Assembly: GCF_000425265.1 (NCBI RefSeq)
Contig: NZ_AUDC01000012.1
Coordinates: 372,001 to 436,000 of the forward strand
Reading direction: 5' to 3'
Origin: Maridesulfovibrio zosterae DSM 11974
Lineage (GTDB): Bacteria > Desulfobacterota > Desulfovibrionia > Desulfovibrionales > Desulfovibrionaceae
Length of the DNA stretch: 64,000 nucleotides
Made by a program: the position numbers and the translations under genes. Shown here piece after piece: positions 26,900 through 36,155 of the stretch; position 1 is the first letter of the stretch; each line of letters begins with the position of its first letter. The notes under the pieces were generated by a model. The model saw nothing but the letters and a program-made list of their open reading frames with translations, was not told where the DNA came from and made no database searches.

Positions 26900-28612
26900 T
26901 TACTTATCCGTTGATAAAGTCGTTTCGAGCTGACTTTGTAATCCTGTATAATAAGACAGCATTTCATCCAATGCGGCGTATTTACGAGTCAAACTAGATT
27001 CAAGAGAATCCAGCCTTGCCTCCTCATCATAAATCTCATCTTCAAGCTTACCAGTCAGAGTCTCATAGCTTTCAATAAGAAGTGGAACGGCCCCACTATC
27101 AACGTCAGTCATAGCAGTACATAGATCTGCCAATTGTCCACATTTCCCCTGCTGAATAGTCACGGTGCTTGAGTATGTACCATCGGTCAAATCAGTAATC
27201 TGCAAATAAAGACCATTCGCATCGCTATCACTCTGAGCCAGCAAGGTACTGCCATTGATTTTCATTTCATTACCGTTAATGGTAGCCGAAGTTATCGCCC
27301 CACCAGACACGGTATATTCAACATCATACTCACCTCCGGAGGTCAGACCTGAAATAGTAGAGAGAATCTGAACTGAAGAATTACTAGACTTTGCCTCGCC
27401 GGATGCGGCAAAAAGCATTGCCACGGCTTTTGGGTCTTCACTCAGAGCTTCCTCAAGTTCATCATAATCAATTTCAAGCTGCCCGAATGTAGAAGATCCT
27501 TCGTCACTATCAGTACTTATCCCTATCGTGGAAAGTGTGGTGAAAAGATCACCTTCGCCGGTATCACTATCATAGCGCTGAAAACCGACCCCCATAGTGG
27601 ATAGAACATTTTTTATTTGAGAATTCACCATACCAAGTGAGCTATCTTTTAGATAAAATGTCCCCTCATCGTCGGCACCAGTATCAAGCGCACCGGTAAG
27701 ATCCAAAACATCGTAGAGAATCTGATTTACGCTGCTCACAAAAGACTCAATGGTCTCAGTCATAGCGGCAGTATCATATGTAACACCAATAGTAACCCCG
27801 TCCCCATCGGTTGTAGAATTGAGTGCTACGGTCATGTTATCAATTACGTCATCAAGTGAATTGGAAGCCCTTTCCATCCACTCATTAGCACCGGAAGGAT
27901 AACCATCAATCTTAATCTGTGCATTCTGAGCTGTCTGGGTATTTGTAAAATCTGCAGGATTAACAGAATCCAGAGCACTCAAATCCTTAATGACAATGGC
28001 ATTGTCCTTACCAGTATCTTCACCTGCAAATTTTAAATGATAGTTTGTTCCATCAGAAACAAGTGAAGCATTTATTTTTCCATCACACTCTGCATTACTG
28101 TTTATTTGATCTATCAATTCCTGTGCAGTTGTCCCGGCTGCAATTGCAATAGTTATATCCTTACCGCTATACGACAGGGTTATGCTGGAGTCGCTTGAAG
28201 CAATGGATGTAGCCGCATCAGCTATATCGTAAGATTCTGCAATCCACACATCTTTTTTGGCAAGCTGGTTTACAATAAGATTATAAGAACCTTCACCAGC
28301 CCCGTTTTCTACAGTAGCCGTGACCTCATCACCTGAAACAGATCCCTTGTATGAAAGAAATTCGTCCAGCTCATCTATGCCTTGCAGGGTTGTTGAAAGA
28401 CCTATCAATTCCTCATCAAGAGCGGTTAAAAGCGTTACTGCAGACTCGGCATCTTCAAGATCAGCCTCGTACTGCTCCTTTTTATAACTTTCACCTTCTA
28501 TGGTTGCCTCTATAAGAGCACTCCAGTCAGTACCATTCCCCAATCCATCGATTGTAAAACTTCCAGAATTAGTATTAGACGTATAGCTGCTTGATGTAAT
28601 AGATGAAACCAT
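26900..28612 (-). CDS. fliD: Flagellar filament cap protein FliD (HAP2)
   Basis: The 570-aa protein has the FliD N-terminus (FTIDGLGNGTDWSALIEATI) and the D0 coiled-coil C-terminus (EARLDSLESSLTRKYAALDEMLSYY, LQSQLETTL). The middle carries IKIDGYPS and ASNSLDDVIDNMTVALN, family marks. It caps the growing filament and folds flagellin subunits. It is the last gene of the operon flgD-flgE-flgK-flgL-fliD, ten bases after flgL. There is no fliS or csrA/fliW partner in the window. Confidence 0.93.
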   Translation of the reverse strand: MVSSITSSSYTSNTNSGSFTIDGLGNGTDWSALIEATIEGESYKKEQYEADLEDAESAVTLLTALDEELIGLSTTLQGIDELDEFLSYKGSVSGDEVTATVENGAGEGSYNLIVNQLAKKDVWIAESYDIADAATSIASSDSSITLSYSGKDITIAIAAGTTAQELIDQINSNAECDGKINASLVSDGTNYHLKFAGEDTGKDNAIVIKDLSALDSVNPADFTNTQTAQNAQIKIDGYPSGANEWMERASNSLDDVIDNMTVALNSTTDGDGVTIGVTYDTAAMTETIESFVSSVNQILYDVLDLTGALDTGADDEGTFYLKDSSLGMVNSQIKNVLSTMGVGFQRYDSDTGEGDLFTTLSTIGISTDSDEGSSTFGQLEIDYDELEEALSEDPKAVAMLFAASGEAKSSNSSVQILSTISGLTSGGEYDVEYTVSGGAITSATINGNEMKINGSTLLAQSDSDANGLYLQITDLTDGTYSSTVTIQQGKCGQLADLCTAMTDVDSGAVPLLIESYETLTGKLEDEIYDEEARLDSLESSLTRKYAALDEMLSYYTGLQSQLETTLSTDK

Positions 28613-28622
28613 GACCTATCTC

Positions 28623-29819
28623 CTAAAGATAATCCAGAATGGACATACTTATAACTTTGGATGTTGAACTGAGTACGGCCTGATAAATGTACTGTGCTTT
28701 GCTTAATTCCACTGTCAGTGCAGCGCTGTCTGCATCTTCCTCGTCACTGATGGAGTCTGTTATTCGATCACGCGTGTAGCTCAGGCTGGTACCTATAAAA
28801 TCTGCTTTTTGCTCCCTAGATCCAATATTGGCATTTATGCTGTTCAACAGTTCATCACCATCACGAAGAGTTGCAATCGAAGTTGCTACCCCATCCTCAT
28901 TACCTATCCAAAGATTAGCTACGGCATCACTGATTGATTCAAAAAGATTAGGTTCAGAATATGCATTACCAGTCGCAGCATCTACTCCGCCAAAAACGTC
29001 GCTACCTACTGTATTAACGTCAACATCCACACTCTCAGAAATATCAATAGCCATGGCCTCATCAGCTCCAGTGTAGGATAAAGAATTTCGCACAACAAAC
29101 TGGCTGCCTGTTTCTGCGTCGTTATCTCTAGCCGTAACTGCCGTCCCGGCATTCATTGATACTGTCACATCTCCGAGATCAATGTCCGTATCTGTTGCCG
29201 CCATTGATCCGGTCACCCAGTCGCTACCACCGTTAAGGGAGTAGGTATAAGTAATTGCATCTGTACCAATAGTGCCGTCAGAGGTGAATTCAACAATGAT
29301 GGGATCTTCAAGCTCGCCGGAGAATGAGACAAAATTACTCTTGGCCGGAGAGTCACCAGTAACTGTTACTCCCGGCACATATTCATAAGGAGATGTATCT
29401 GTGGCCTCGCCTGAAAAAATATAATCATCTCCTGATTTGGCGTTGGCAATGGCTAAAAGGGAATCCATATAAGCCATCATATTTTCAGACATGGACTGAG
29501 ACTGCTCGTTGGAATAAGTTCCCGTTGCTCCCTGTTCGGCTTGTTCCAAAACAAAAATCATAAGTTCACTGGCGTTAACAAGCAAACCGTCAGCAGTTCC
29601 AAGAAGACTCCCTGCCAGCTGAGAATTATTGTAATAACCCTCAAGAGTTTGATCGTAACTTCGCAAATTTACCACATTCCCCATACCTGCCGGATCATCT
29701 GAAGGAGTATTGATTTTCTTCTGGCTGGCACTTTTATTCGAAACTTCAGTGACATAATTGAGAGACTGACTGACATTCGAAATGCTCTGCGAATATATTT
29801 GCGATGTACTTATTCTCAT
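28623..29819 (-). CDS. flgL: Flagellar hook-filament junction protein FlgL (HAP3)
   Basis: The 398-aa protein starts MRISTSQIYSQSISNVSQSL and has the flagellin-like N-terminal helices (KKINTPSDDPAGMGNVVNLRSY) and C-terminal helices (SALTVELSKAQYIYQAVL). The extra middle part makes it longer than the roughly 300-aa enterobacterial form. It joins hook and filament together with FlgK. It follows flgK by nine bases and precedes fliD by ten. Confidence 0.93.
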   Translation of the reverse strand: MRISTSQIYSQSISNVSQSLNYVTEVSNKSASQKKINTPSDDPAGMGNVVNLRSYDQTLEGYYNNSQLAGSLLGTADGLLVNASELMIFVLEQAEQGATGTYSNEQSQSMSENMMAYMDSLLAIANAKSGDDYIFSGEATDTSPYEYVPGVTVTGDSPAKSNFVSFSGELEDPIIVEFTSDGTIGTDAITYTYSLNGGSDWVTGSMAATDTDIDLGDVTVSMNAGTAVTARDNDAETGSQFVVRNSLSYTGADEAMAIDISESVDVDVNTVGSDVFGGVDAATGNAYSEPNLFESISDAVANLWIGNEDGVATSIATLRDGDELLNSINANIGSREQKADFIGTSLSYTRDRITDSISDEEDADSAALTVELSKAQYIYQAVLSSTSKVISMSILDYL

Positions 29820-29828
29820 TACGGACTC

Positions 29829-31856
29829 CTACATTATACCTAGGATGGTATCCAACATCTCGCGGGTTACAGAAATAATCTGACATGCGGCCGTATACTG
29901 CTGCTGATATTTGGTTAGATTGACGAGTTCCTCATCAACATTAACTCCGCTTACAGACTCCTGCTGATCATAATAAAGCTGTGCTGCGGAAGCATCACAG
30001 ATAACCTGAGTCTCAGCAGTTGATGCGGCTGATCCCACTTCAGAAATCAGGCTGGCAAGATACTCTGTAAGTGATGAACTTTGTTCAGCACCTTTTTCTC
30101 CGATGCTTACCTCTTTACTTAAAAGATCATTGACTGTTTTAGCTGTATCATTACTTCCTGAAGAGACGGTTCCGTCAGTTCCAACTTCCCCGCAATTTAT
30201 GTGAGAAGGATTTTCTGTTGCATAAGAATTGACTTTAATATCACCTGCTGAACTTCCCTCAAAAAAAGTATTTATACCTGCTGCAGCAAGAAAACCTGAT
30301 GAGTCTTCTCCGAATTCAAAAGATAAGCCTGACCCAGCTTGAATTTCTATTTCACCATCGCTGTTAACAGAAGCAGTCAGAACTCCAGTAAAGGCAGAGT
30401 TTATTGATGCGACAATATCGTCGAGAGAGTCCGTCGCAGGATCAACAGAAATAGACGAGTTGGAAGTCGGATTACCATTTGAATCATAAGTATAGATTGT
30501 GAACTCGCCGGACTTAATTTTATCTTCATATGTAAGACCGCTTTTATTTAAAGCTGCTGTCTGGTCAGTAACGCCATAGCTCCCCTCAACGGCAGAATGA
30601 CCTTCTAAACCAGCACCTTGTGAATGCACTGAGTTAACTTCCCAAACCATAGCCGAAGTATAATCATTAAGGTCACTTAAGGCAGGCTCAATATAATCAT
30701 CTCTTACTTTGAACAGACCGGCTATTGATCCGCTGGAAACTCTGTTTGCCACATCAGTACCACTGGCATCAGTCATAGGAGTCAAATTAACCAGAGTCCC
30801 GCTGTCACCTCTCCAGTATAGGCCTGTTTTGGGTGTAATAGTGTAACGATCACCTTCAGTATGATCGGTTGTTCCACCGGAAAAAGATATTTCTACTCCG
30901 GCAATTGTTACAGAGTTATCAGCATCTCCTGCTGTATAGAGAAGAGTATTGCCGTTTTCATCCTTTTCCCAAGTTTTGCCTCCATCGAGAGAAACTTTAA
31001 ACTGAGCGGCTCCGTCTGGACCGGAAGTTTCGAACTCAAGCATCAACTCTTCACTGGAAGTTCCTGAGAATTTCAGTTCACCGTCATAGTTTGAAGTAGG
31101 CTGTAAAGATTCAGATGACTTTGCACCACTGTATGCAAGCTTGTGTGTTTCTGATCCCTCAACCAAAGGCTGACCTGATTCGGTATAAATTTTAGTCTGC
31201 CCATCGCTTGAAGTCAGCACCTCAACACCAACAAGTTCATCAAGTTCCCGAATAGCCTGATCTCTGTTGGAAATCAGTTCGTAATTTTCCGGTGAAGCTG
31301 CAATCTGTTTATTCAGCAACCCGATAGAATCAATAAGCTCATTAGCTGAATTTACTTGATCGATAATCTCTGATTCAACGCTATCAGACATACCTTTAAG
31401 TTCAGAGGAGGTAGAATTTAAGGAGTAAATCAGAGATTGAGCCTCACCTAATAGATCCTGCCTTTCTGCAAGTGAGTCAGGATATGTGGCGAGGTCATTC
31501 CATGCGCTCAAGAATTCATCCTGTGCTGCGGCAAGTCCGATACCATCACTCTGATTAAAGAGAGAATCCATCTGTGATAAAAACTTATTCAAAGCATTGC
31601 TGGATGCAAGATCTGCGGAAGCCGAAAGATACTGCTTCTCAATGAAGCTGTCCCAATTTGCCTGAATTCCAACAATATCTGCGCCTGTACCAATACTGTT
31701 ACCATACGCTGTAATATTATCGTTGCTGGAATATACTGCATCAGCCCGCTGGTATCCGGGAGTCTCCGCATTGGCAATATTGTTACTGGTCGTATTTATT
31801 GAAACCTGAGCATTTGCTACAGCTCTCTGCCCTATGGCTAATGCATTACTAAGCAT
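29829..31856 (-). CDS. flgK: Flagellar hook-associated protein FlgK (HAP1)
   Basis: The 675-aa protein has the conserved start LSNALAIGQRAVANAQVSINTTSNNIANAETPGYQRADAV (read over two stretches) with the rod/hook motif ANAETPGYQR. It ends VNVDEELVNLTKYQQQYTAA. The central domain is larger than in E. coli. It forms the first junction zone at the hook tip. A 147-base gap with a strong hairpin separates it from flgE, the only sizeable gap in the operon. Confidence 0.94.
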   Translation of the reverse strand: MLSNALAIGQRAVANAQVSINTTSNNIANAETPGYQRADAVYSSNDNITAYGNSIGTGADIVGIQANWDSFIEKQYLSASADLASSNALNKFLSQMDSLFNQSDGIGLAAAQDEFLSAWNDLATYPDSLAERQDLLGEAQSLIYSLNSTSSELKGMSDSVESEIIDQVNSANELIDSIGLLNKQIAASPENYELISNRDQAIRELDELVGVEVLTSSDGQTKIYTESGQPLVEGSETHKLAYSGAKSSESLQPTSNYDGELKFSGTSSEELMLEFETSGPDGAAQFKVSLDGGKTWEKDENGNTLLYTAGDADNSVTIAGVEISFSGGTTDHTEGDRYTITPKTGLYWRGDSGTLVNLTPMTDASGTDVANRVSSGSIAGLFKVRDDYIEPALSDLNDYTSAMVWEVNSVHSQGAGLEGHSAVEGSYGVTDQTAALNKSGLTYEDKIKSGEFTIYTYDSNGNPTSNSSISVDPATDSLDDIVASINSAFTGVLTASVNSDGEIEIQAGSGLSFEFGEDSSGFLAAAGINTFFEGSSAGDIKVNSYATENPSHINCGEVGTDGTVSSGSNDTAKTVNDLLSKEVSIGEKGAEQSSSLTEYLASLISEVGSAASTAETQVICDASAAQLYYDQQESVSGVNVDEELVNLTKYQQQYTAACQIISVTREMLDTILGIM

Positions 31857-31895
31857 GATATCTCCAGCGTCCCTTCAGAGCTTTGGGGCCCCTCC

Positions 31896-31929
31896 GGGAT
31901 CTCAAATCTTATGAAATATTTGAGATCCC
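31896..31929. repeat. Strong hairpin between flgE and flgK
   Basis: A perfect 12-bp stem (31896-31907 with 31918-31929) has a ten-base loop, followed in the minus direction by a GC-rich palindrome GGGGCCCC. There is no T-run on the minus strand, so it is not a typical terminator. It may be an RNA processing or stability element that sets the ratio of hook to junction proteins. Confidence 0.7.
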
Positions 31930-32003
31930 ATTTTATTACTACGTAGTCGACTAATAGACTTTAACTGCCTATATTCATTAATATATAGACATAGCTGCTA
32001 TAA

Positions 32004-33545
32004 TTAACGTTTCAATCCGACTGCTGTTTGCAACAGTGAGTCTGCTGTGGTTACAACTTTACTGTTAGCCTGATATGATGATTGGATAATAATGAGCTCA
32101 GTCATTTGAGAAGCGATATCTACGTTAGATGCTTCAAGAGCATGCGAAACGACTTTCCCAAATCCCGCAGAACCAGCTGTTCCGATTATTGCCTCACCGG
32201 ATTCAGTGGTCGCTCTGTATAAAGAACTACCTTCAGCCGCCAGACCGCTTTCATTTGTAAAGTCGGCTAAAGCCATCTGATAAAGCTCAATAGACTGACT
32301 GTTGGAGTAGTTACCGATAAGAACACCTTTTTCGTCCACATCGACTGAAACAAGAGAACCAGTAGCGTATCCGTCCTGAGTTATGCCATATGTAGCTGAT
32401 GAACTATCGCTGTAGCTGGTGGTTGCCCCCAGATTCAGGGTGTAATCACTGAACTTAGGCAAGTCGGAATAGCTGGTAGTGGCTGCTATATCGCCAAGAG
32501 TTGAGATACCACTGGTAGTTGTCCAGGTAGCATTATCGCTGGACATTCCGAAACTTATAGAAACATCCTGACCTTCCGAGCTACCGGTAAAATTAAGATT
32601 CACTTCCGGTGAGCCTTCTGGGCTTAAATCCGAGAGTCCCCAGTTACTGGCATCCTTAGTATCAGTTGAAGCTGCTGCATTAGACAGAGTAAAAGCAGTT
32701 ACAGAAGTCATCTGACCTTCAGAATTGAAAACCAGAGTTCCGACCATAGCTAAACCGGCACCACTAGTTGTATTAAGTGACACGCCGTCTGAACCGGAAC
32801 GCAGATCATCTTCAGCTTCAAATGCAGCTACATATTCCCAGACAATACTGCCATCTGCATCAACATCAACGGGGTCCATGTAAAAAGTCATATCATGAGC
32901 AGAACCATTCTCATCATATACAGTCATTGTAGTGGAATAACTGTATTGGGAATCATCCAGCGGCGGCTGCTCAGTTCCATCATACAACTCAAAAAGAGAG
33001 GTATAAGGATTGGTCGTTTTAGCCTCATCTACACTTTGCGAGTCAAGGTTCATGGTCAAAGCAATCTCAGAGGTAGCCTTCGGTGGAGACTGGGACTGAT
33101 CCAATTGAATTGTGGTAAGAGAACCTGATGCAGTGCCATCTTCTATTGCCCATCCCTGAACCTGATTGCCATACGTATCGACCAGAAATCCGTTCTTATC
33201 AAAATCAAAATTACCTGATCTGGTATAATAAGTTGTATTCGTATCTGGATCCACAACGACATAATAACCGTCGCCGTTCATGGCTACATTTGTAGAGATA
33301 CTTGAATCATCATATGACCCCTGCGTATAATCAGTGTTGATAGTCGCCACTCCTGCGCCGTTACCGACCTGAGAAGAGCCACCGCCAGTAGTTATCGCTG
33401 AATAAAAAAGATCTTCAAAGACAGCATCCTTACTTTTAAAGCCAACCGTTGAAGAGTTTGCAAGATTGTTAGAAACAACTGATGTAGCCTGCGAATTTAC
33501 ATGAAGACCGGAAATTCCCGTGTACAATGAACTTGTAATACTCAT
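32004..33545 (-). CDS. flgE: Flagellar hook protein FlgE
   Basis: The 513-aa protein starts with the rod/hook signature SLYTGISGLHVNSQATSVVSNNLANSSTVGFKSKDAVFED, read in parts, and ends with the D0 C-terminal helix (SNVDIASQMTELIIIQSSYQANS). The middle has GDGYYVVVDPDTNTTYYTRSG and QGWAIEDG, hook-specific. It polymerises into the flexible hook. It is 16 bases downstream of flgD. The start has AAGGAG upstream. Confidence 0.94.
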   Translation of the reverse strand: MSITSSLYTGISGLHVNSQATSVVSNNLANSSTVGFKSKDAVFEDLFYSAITTGGGSSQVGNGAGVATINTDYTQGSYDDSSISTNVAMNGDGYYVVVDPDTNTTYYTRSGNFDFDKNGFLVDTYGNQVQGWAIEDGTASGSLTTIQLDQSQSPPKATSEIALTMNLDSQSVDEAKTTNPYTSLFELYDGTEQPPLDDSQYSYSTTMTVYDENGSAHDMTFYMDPVDVDADGSIVWEYVAAFEAEDDLRSGSDGVSLNTTSGAGLAMVGTLVFNSEGQMTSVTAFTLSNAAASTDTKDASNWGLSDLSPEGSPEVNLNFTGSSEGQDVSISFGMSSDNATWTTTSGISTLGDIAATTSYSDLPKFSDYTLNLGATTSYSDSSSATYGITQDGYATGSLVSVDVDEKGVLIGNYSNSQSIELYQMALADFTNESGLAAEGSSLYRATTESGEAIIGTAGSAGFGKVVSHALEASNVDIASQMTELIIIQSSYQANSKVVTTADSLLQTAVGLKR

Positions 33546-33561
33546 TTTTTGCTCCTTAAAT

Positions 33562-34227
33562 TTATGAAATGAAAGTCACGTCAGCCATAGAGACTTCCCG
33601 ACCGTCATCCAGAGTCAAATTTGTAGTGCCGGAATCAGAAGAATCCACAGCTGTGATTGTTCCAACAGATTTAATATAGGCCGCTACAGCTGCGTCATTT
33701 TCATCGACAGCAAAAGCCAGAGCTGTGTAAGTACCATCAACATTAAGCTTACCTTGCGCTGTGAGCTCTTCACCTGAAATATTATATTGTCCGGCCTCAA
33801 CGTCAGAAAAATAGACAGTGTCAACCAAAGCTCCGCTTGAGTCATAAATATTCAATCCCAAGGCAGCTGCATCATCCTTAAGGTCAACGGTTACTCCCGA
33901 AGCAGTTCCATCCTTAACAGTGATAACACCGCCATCTGCCAAAACTTCCTGACCTATCAAAGTGGAAGTACTGAGAGATGACAGAGCATCAAGCTGATTG
34001 ATGATGGTCTCAAGATTTGTATTCTGCGCAACATCCTCATCAAGCATGGCGTAGTTGGTCATCTGGTTGATCATTTCAGAGTTATCAACAGGATTAGTAG
34101 GGTCCTGATATTCCAGCTGAGTTGTAAGAAGTGTCAGAAAATCAACCTGATCGATCGAAGTATTATCGCTGGCATTTTTAGTGACAGTTGTTTCTGATCC
34201 GGTATAAGAGACGCCTTCAACAGTCAT
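33562..34227 (-). CDS. flgD: Flagellar hook-capping scaffold FlgD
   Basis: The 221-aa protein has the FlgD signature DFLTLLTTQLEYQDPTNPVDNSEM at about residues 29-52, and a C-terminal Ig-like/tudor part (GLNIYDSSGALVDTVYFSDV). It caps the growing hook. Its ATG overlaps the stop of the sigma-factor gene by four bases, so the two are translationally coupled. The ribosome binding site AAGGAGG lies inside the sigma gene. Confidence 0.92.
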   Translation of the reverse strand: MTVEGVSYTGSETTVTKNASDNTSIDQVDFLTLLTTQLEYQDPTNPVDNSEMINQMTNYAMLDEDVAQNTNLETIINQLDALSSLSTSTLIGQEVLADGGVITVKDGTASGVTVDLKDDAAALGLNIYDSSGALVDTVYFSDVEAGQYNISGEELTAQGKLNVDGTYTALAFAVDENDAAVAAYIKSVGTITAVDSSDSGTTNLTLDDGREVSMADVTFIS

Positions 34228-34769
34228 GATACAATCCTCCTTACTCTGGCCGCACCGAAATGACGGCGAAGCTTTAAAAGAGCCTGGTGTTTAATGCAGC
34301 GTACTGTACGAGCAGTAATGCCAAGATGTTGTGCAACCTCAACGGCTTTTAAGTCACCCCAAAATATCATTTGAAGTACTTCACTTTGTCTTTTAGAGAG
34401 AAGACCGTCAGGAATTGTTAATTTTACTTTTTCTATATCTTCCGCAGCATAGTCATCTAAATCTTCTACATTAATATATATACAATGCCTTTTACGCATG
34501 TAATCTATAGATACAGACCTACTTATGATGTATATCCACGTGTTAAGAGAACTTTTTTCAGAGGAGTATTTTTCAATATATTTATTCTTAACAATTTTAA
34601 AAGCTATTTCTTGAAAAACTTCATCTATATCATATGATGAAATAGAATTATATTTTGATCTTAAAAACTTATTAACAATACACTTTATAAGTTTAGTATT
34701 TTCTTTAAAAAATACATCTACATTATTAAAGTCATTATATTCAAAATTCTCTTTAATATAAGTATTCAT
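34224..34769 (-). CDS. Small sigma-70-family (ECF-like) sigma factor
   Basis: The 181-aa protein has a region-2-like part (about 20-105; YDIDEVFQEIAFKIVKN, LNTWIYIISRSVSIDYMRKRH) and a region-4-like part (about 120-175; SKRQSEVLQMIFWGDLKAVEVAQHLGITARTVRCIKHQALL). No region 1 or 3 is present. No anti-sigma gene is adjacent. The N-terminal two thirds use AT-rich codons, unlike the balanced C-terminal third and flgD. AGGAGG lies four bases before the ATG. The stop overlaps flgD, which ties it to hook assembly. It is not FliA, which has region 3. Confidence 0.8.
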   Translation of the reverse strand: MNTYIKENFEYNDFNNVDVFFKENTKLIKCIVNKFLRSKYNSISSYDIDEVFQEIAFKIVKNKYIEKYSSEKSSLNTWIYIISRSVSIDYMRKRHCIYINVEDLDDYAAEDIEKVKLTIPDGLLSKRQSEVLQMIFWGDLKAVEVAQHLGITARTVRCIKHQALLKLRRHFGAARVRRIVS

Positions 34770-35137
34770 ACTTCCTCCTAATAGCTAGAATGAAGCAACT
34801 TACATTCCTCACAACATTAAAATAGAACTGAATTACATATAGAATAAGATAGCCAACATTTATGTTTTATAAAAAAAGTAAAGGACAATTAATTTAAAAG
34901 TCCCTGAATTAACTATTCTTAATAATAAACAGGCGTGTTTTAATAGAATTCAATCAATTGACATGAGGTAAAAAAGAAGAAGGAAATTTTTGCCGGATAT
35001 TTTGACAGGGTAGAACTCGTACAATACAAAAACCAAGATCATGCAAACAGAGGCAAAGCCGACTGCCCTGTTTAAGGGTAAAAAAAAGGACCCGGTAAAC
35101 CGGGCCCTCAGACAAACTAAAAGTGGATGCTAAGATT
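34770..35137. other. Gap between flagellin and sigma/flgD operon
   Basis: The 368 bases hold the flagellin terminator (35081-35108) and the presumed promoter of the sigma-flgD operon. No sigma-54 or sigma-28 consensus is obvious to me on the minus strand. Confidence 0.5.
35081..35108 (-). terminator. Intrinsic terminator of the flagellin gene
   Basis: A GC-rich hairpin (CCCGGT/ACCGGG core, 35091-35104, extended by GG/CC) is followed on the minus strand by seven T. It lies 30 bases after the flagellin stop. Confidence 0.88.
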
Positions 35138-35995
35138 TTAACCGATCAGAGACAAAGCCATCTGCGGCAGAGAGTTTGCCTGTGAAAGCATGGAAACAGC
35201 TGCCTGAGTTATAATCTGCTGCTTTGAATAGTTAGTCATTTCAGTAGCAACATCTACATCAGATATCTGAGACTCTGCAGCAGCAAGGTTTTCAGCCTGA
35301 ATCTCAAGGTTTGAGATTGTTGCGTCAAGCCTGTTTTCAGTAGCTCCAAGGTTTGCTCTAATCTTATCCTTAGAGGTAATCGCAGCGTCGAGAGCTCCAA
35401 GAGCTGCCTGTGCGGCTTCCTGAGTTGAAACAGTATAACCGGCATCTAGTGCACTCTGATTACCTACCCCGAGAGCAGAAGCGGTACAATTTCCGATTTC
35501 AACAGTATACTTATCCTCTGCGGAATCATTTCCTGTTCCGAAGTGGATCGTCATGGCCTCATCACCATCAAGATTACCATTCAGAAGGTAAATACCATTA
35601 AAGTCAGTTGCACTGGCAATTCGTGTTATTTCCGATGCCATAGCCTGATATTCCTGATCGATCAGAGCTCGCTGGTCAGAAGTATATGATCCGGTTGAGG
35701 CCTGTTCTGCCAGTTCCTTCATGCGGATAAGCTTCTCATCCACAACGGAAAGAGCGCCGTCAGCTGTCTGAATCATTGAAATACCATCGTTAGCATTTCG
35801 TACGCCCTGACCAAGTGTAGAAACATCAGAACGCATTAACTCGCGTACCGCCAAACCAGCGGCATCATCAGATGAAGAGTTGATACGCAGACCTGACGAC
35901 ATCTTCTCCGTTGACTTCCCAAGAGCCTTATATGAATCATTAAGGTGACGGGCAGCGGAATTAGCCATTGTGTTGTTGTTAATTACCAAACTCAT
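35138..35995 (-). CDS. fliC: Flagellin
   Basis: The 285-aa protein has both conserved ends. The N-terminal part has INNNTMANSAARHLNDSY, MSSGLRINSSSDDAAGLAV and GISMIQTADGALS; the C-terminal part has AAESQISDVDVATEMTNYSK and ends MLSQANSLPQMALSLIG. The outer domains D2/D3 are almost absent, so this is a short flagellin. It is transcribed alone, with its own terminator. The leader has a CsrA-type hairpin and a second GGA in the ribosome binding site. Confidence 0.96.
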   Translation of the reverse strand: MSLVINNNTMANSAARHLNDSYKALGKSTEKMSSGLRINSSSDDAAGLAVRELMRSDVSTLGQGVRNANDGISMIQTADGALSVVDEKLIRMKELAEQASTGSYTSDQRALIDQEYQAMASEITRIASATDFNGIYLLNGNLDGDEAMTIHFGTGNDSAEDKYTVEIGNCTASALGVGNQSALDAGYTVSTQEAAQAALGALDAAITSKDKIRANLGATENRLDATISNLEIQAENLAAAESQISDVDVATEMTNYSKQQIITQAAVSMLSQANSLPQMALSLIG

Positions 35996-36015
35996 AAAAA
36001 CCTCCGTGTTGTATC

Positions 36016-36029
36016 GTACATCCTTGCAC
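36016..36029 (-). promoter_or_regulatory. CsrA-type hairpin in the flagellin leader
   Basis: On the mRNA the element is GUGC-AAGGAU-GUAC: a four-base stem (with one G-U pair) presenting the loop AAGGAU. It matches 11 of 12 positions of the CsrA SELEX consensus RUACARGGAUGU. A second GGA lies in the ribosome binding site CGGAGG at 36001-36006, 10-15 bases downstream of the hairpin. Two such sites are the arrangement that blocks translation in Bacillus hag. Confidence 0.6.
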
Positions 36030-36036
36030 TATAAGT

Positions 36037-36055
36037 CAGGTGACCGATTCACCTG
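36037..36055. repeat. Inverted repeat CAGGTGA-N5-TCACCTG
   Basis: The 7-bp arms are perfect and the spacer is five bases, 42 to 60 bases upstream of the flagellin start. It can form a hairpin next to the CsrA-type element or be a protein site. It also lies upstream of the divergent response-regulator gene. Confidence 0.5.
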
Positions 36056-36155
36056 CTTGTACTTATTTATACGCAGCGGAGTTAAAGAACGTTTATATCG
36101 GAAAATTATTCATAGAAGGCTTGCTGTCATACATCTATACAGTTCAATATTGAAT

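Noticed and set aside
36094-36101. Sigma-28 promoter of the flagellin gene
   Set aside because: CCGATATA on the minus strand resembles the -10 element, but no TAAA-type -35 element sits at the right distance.
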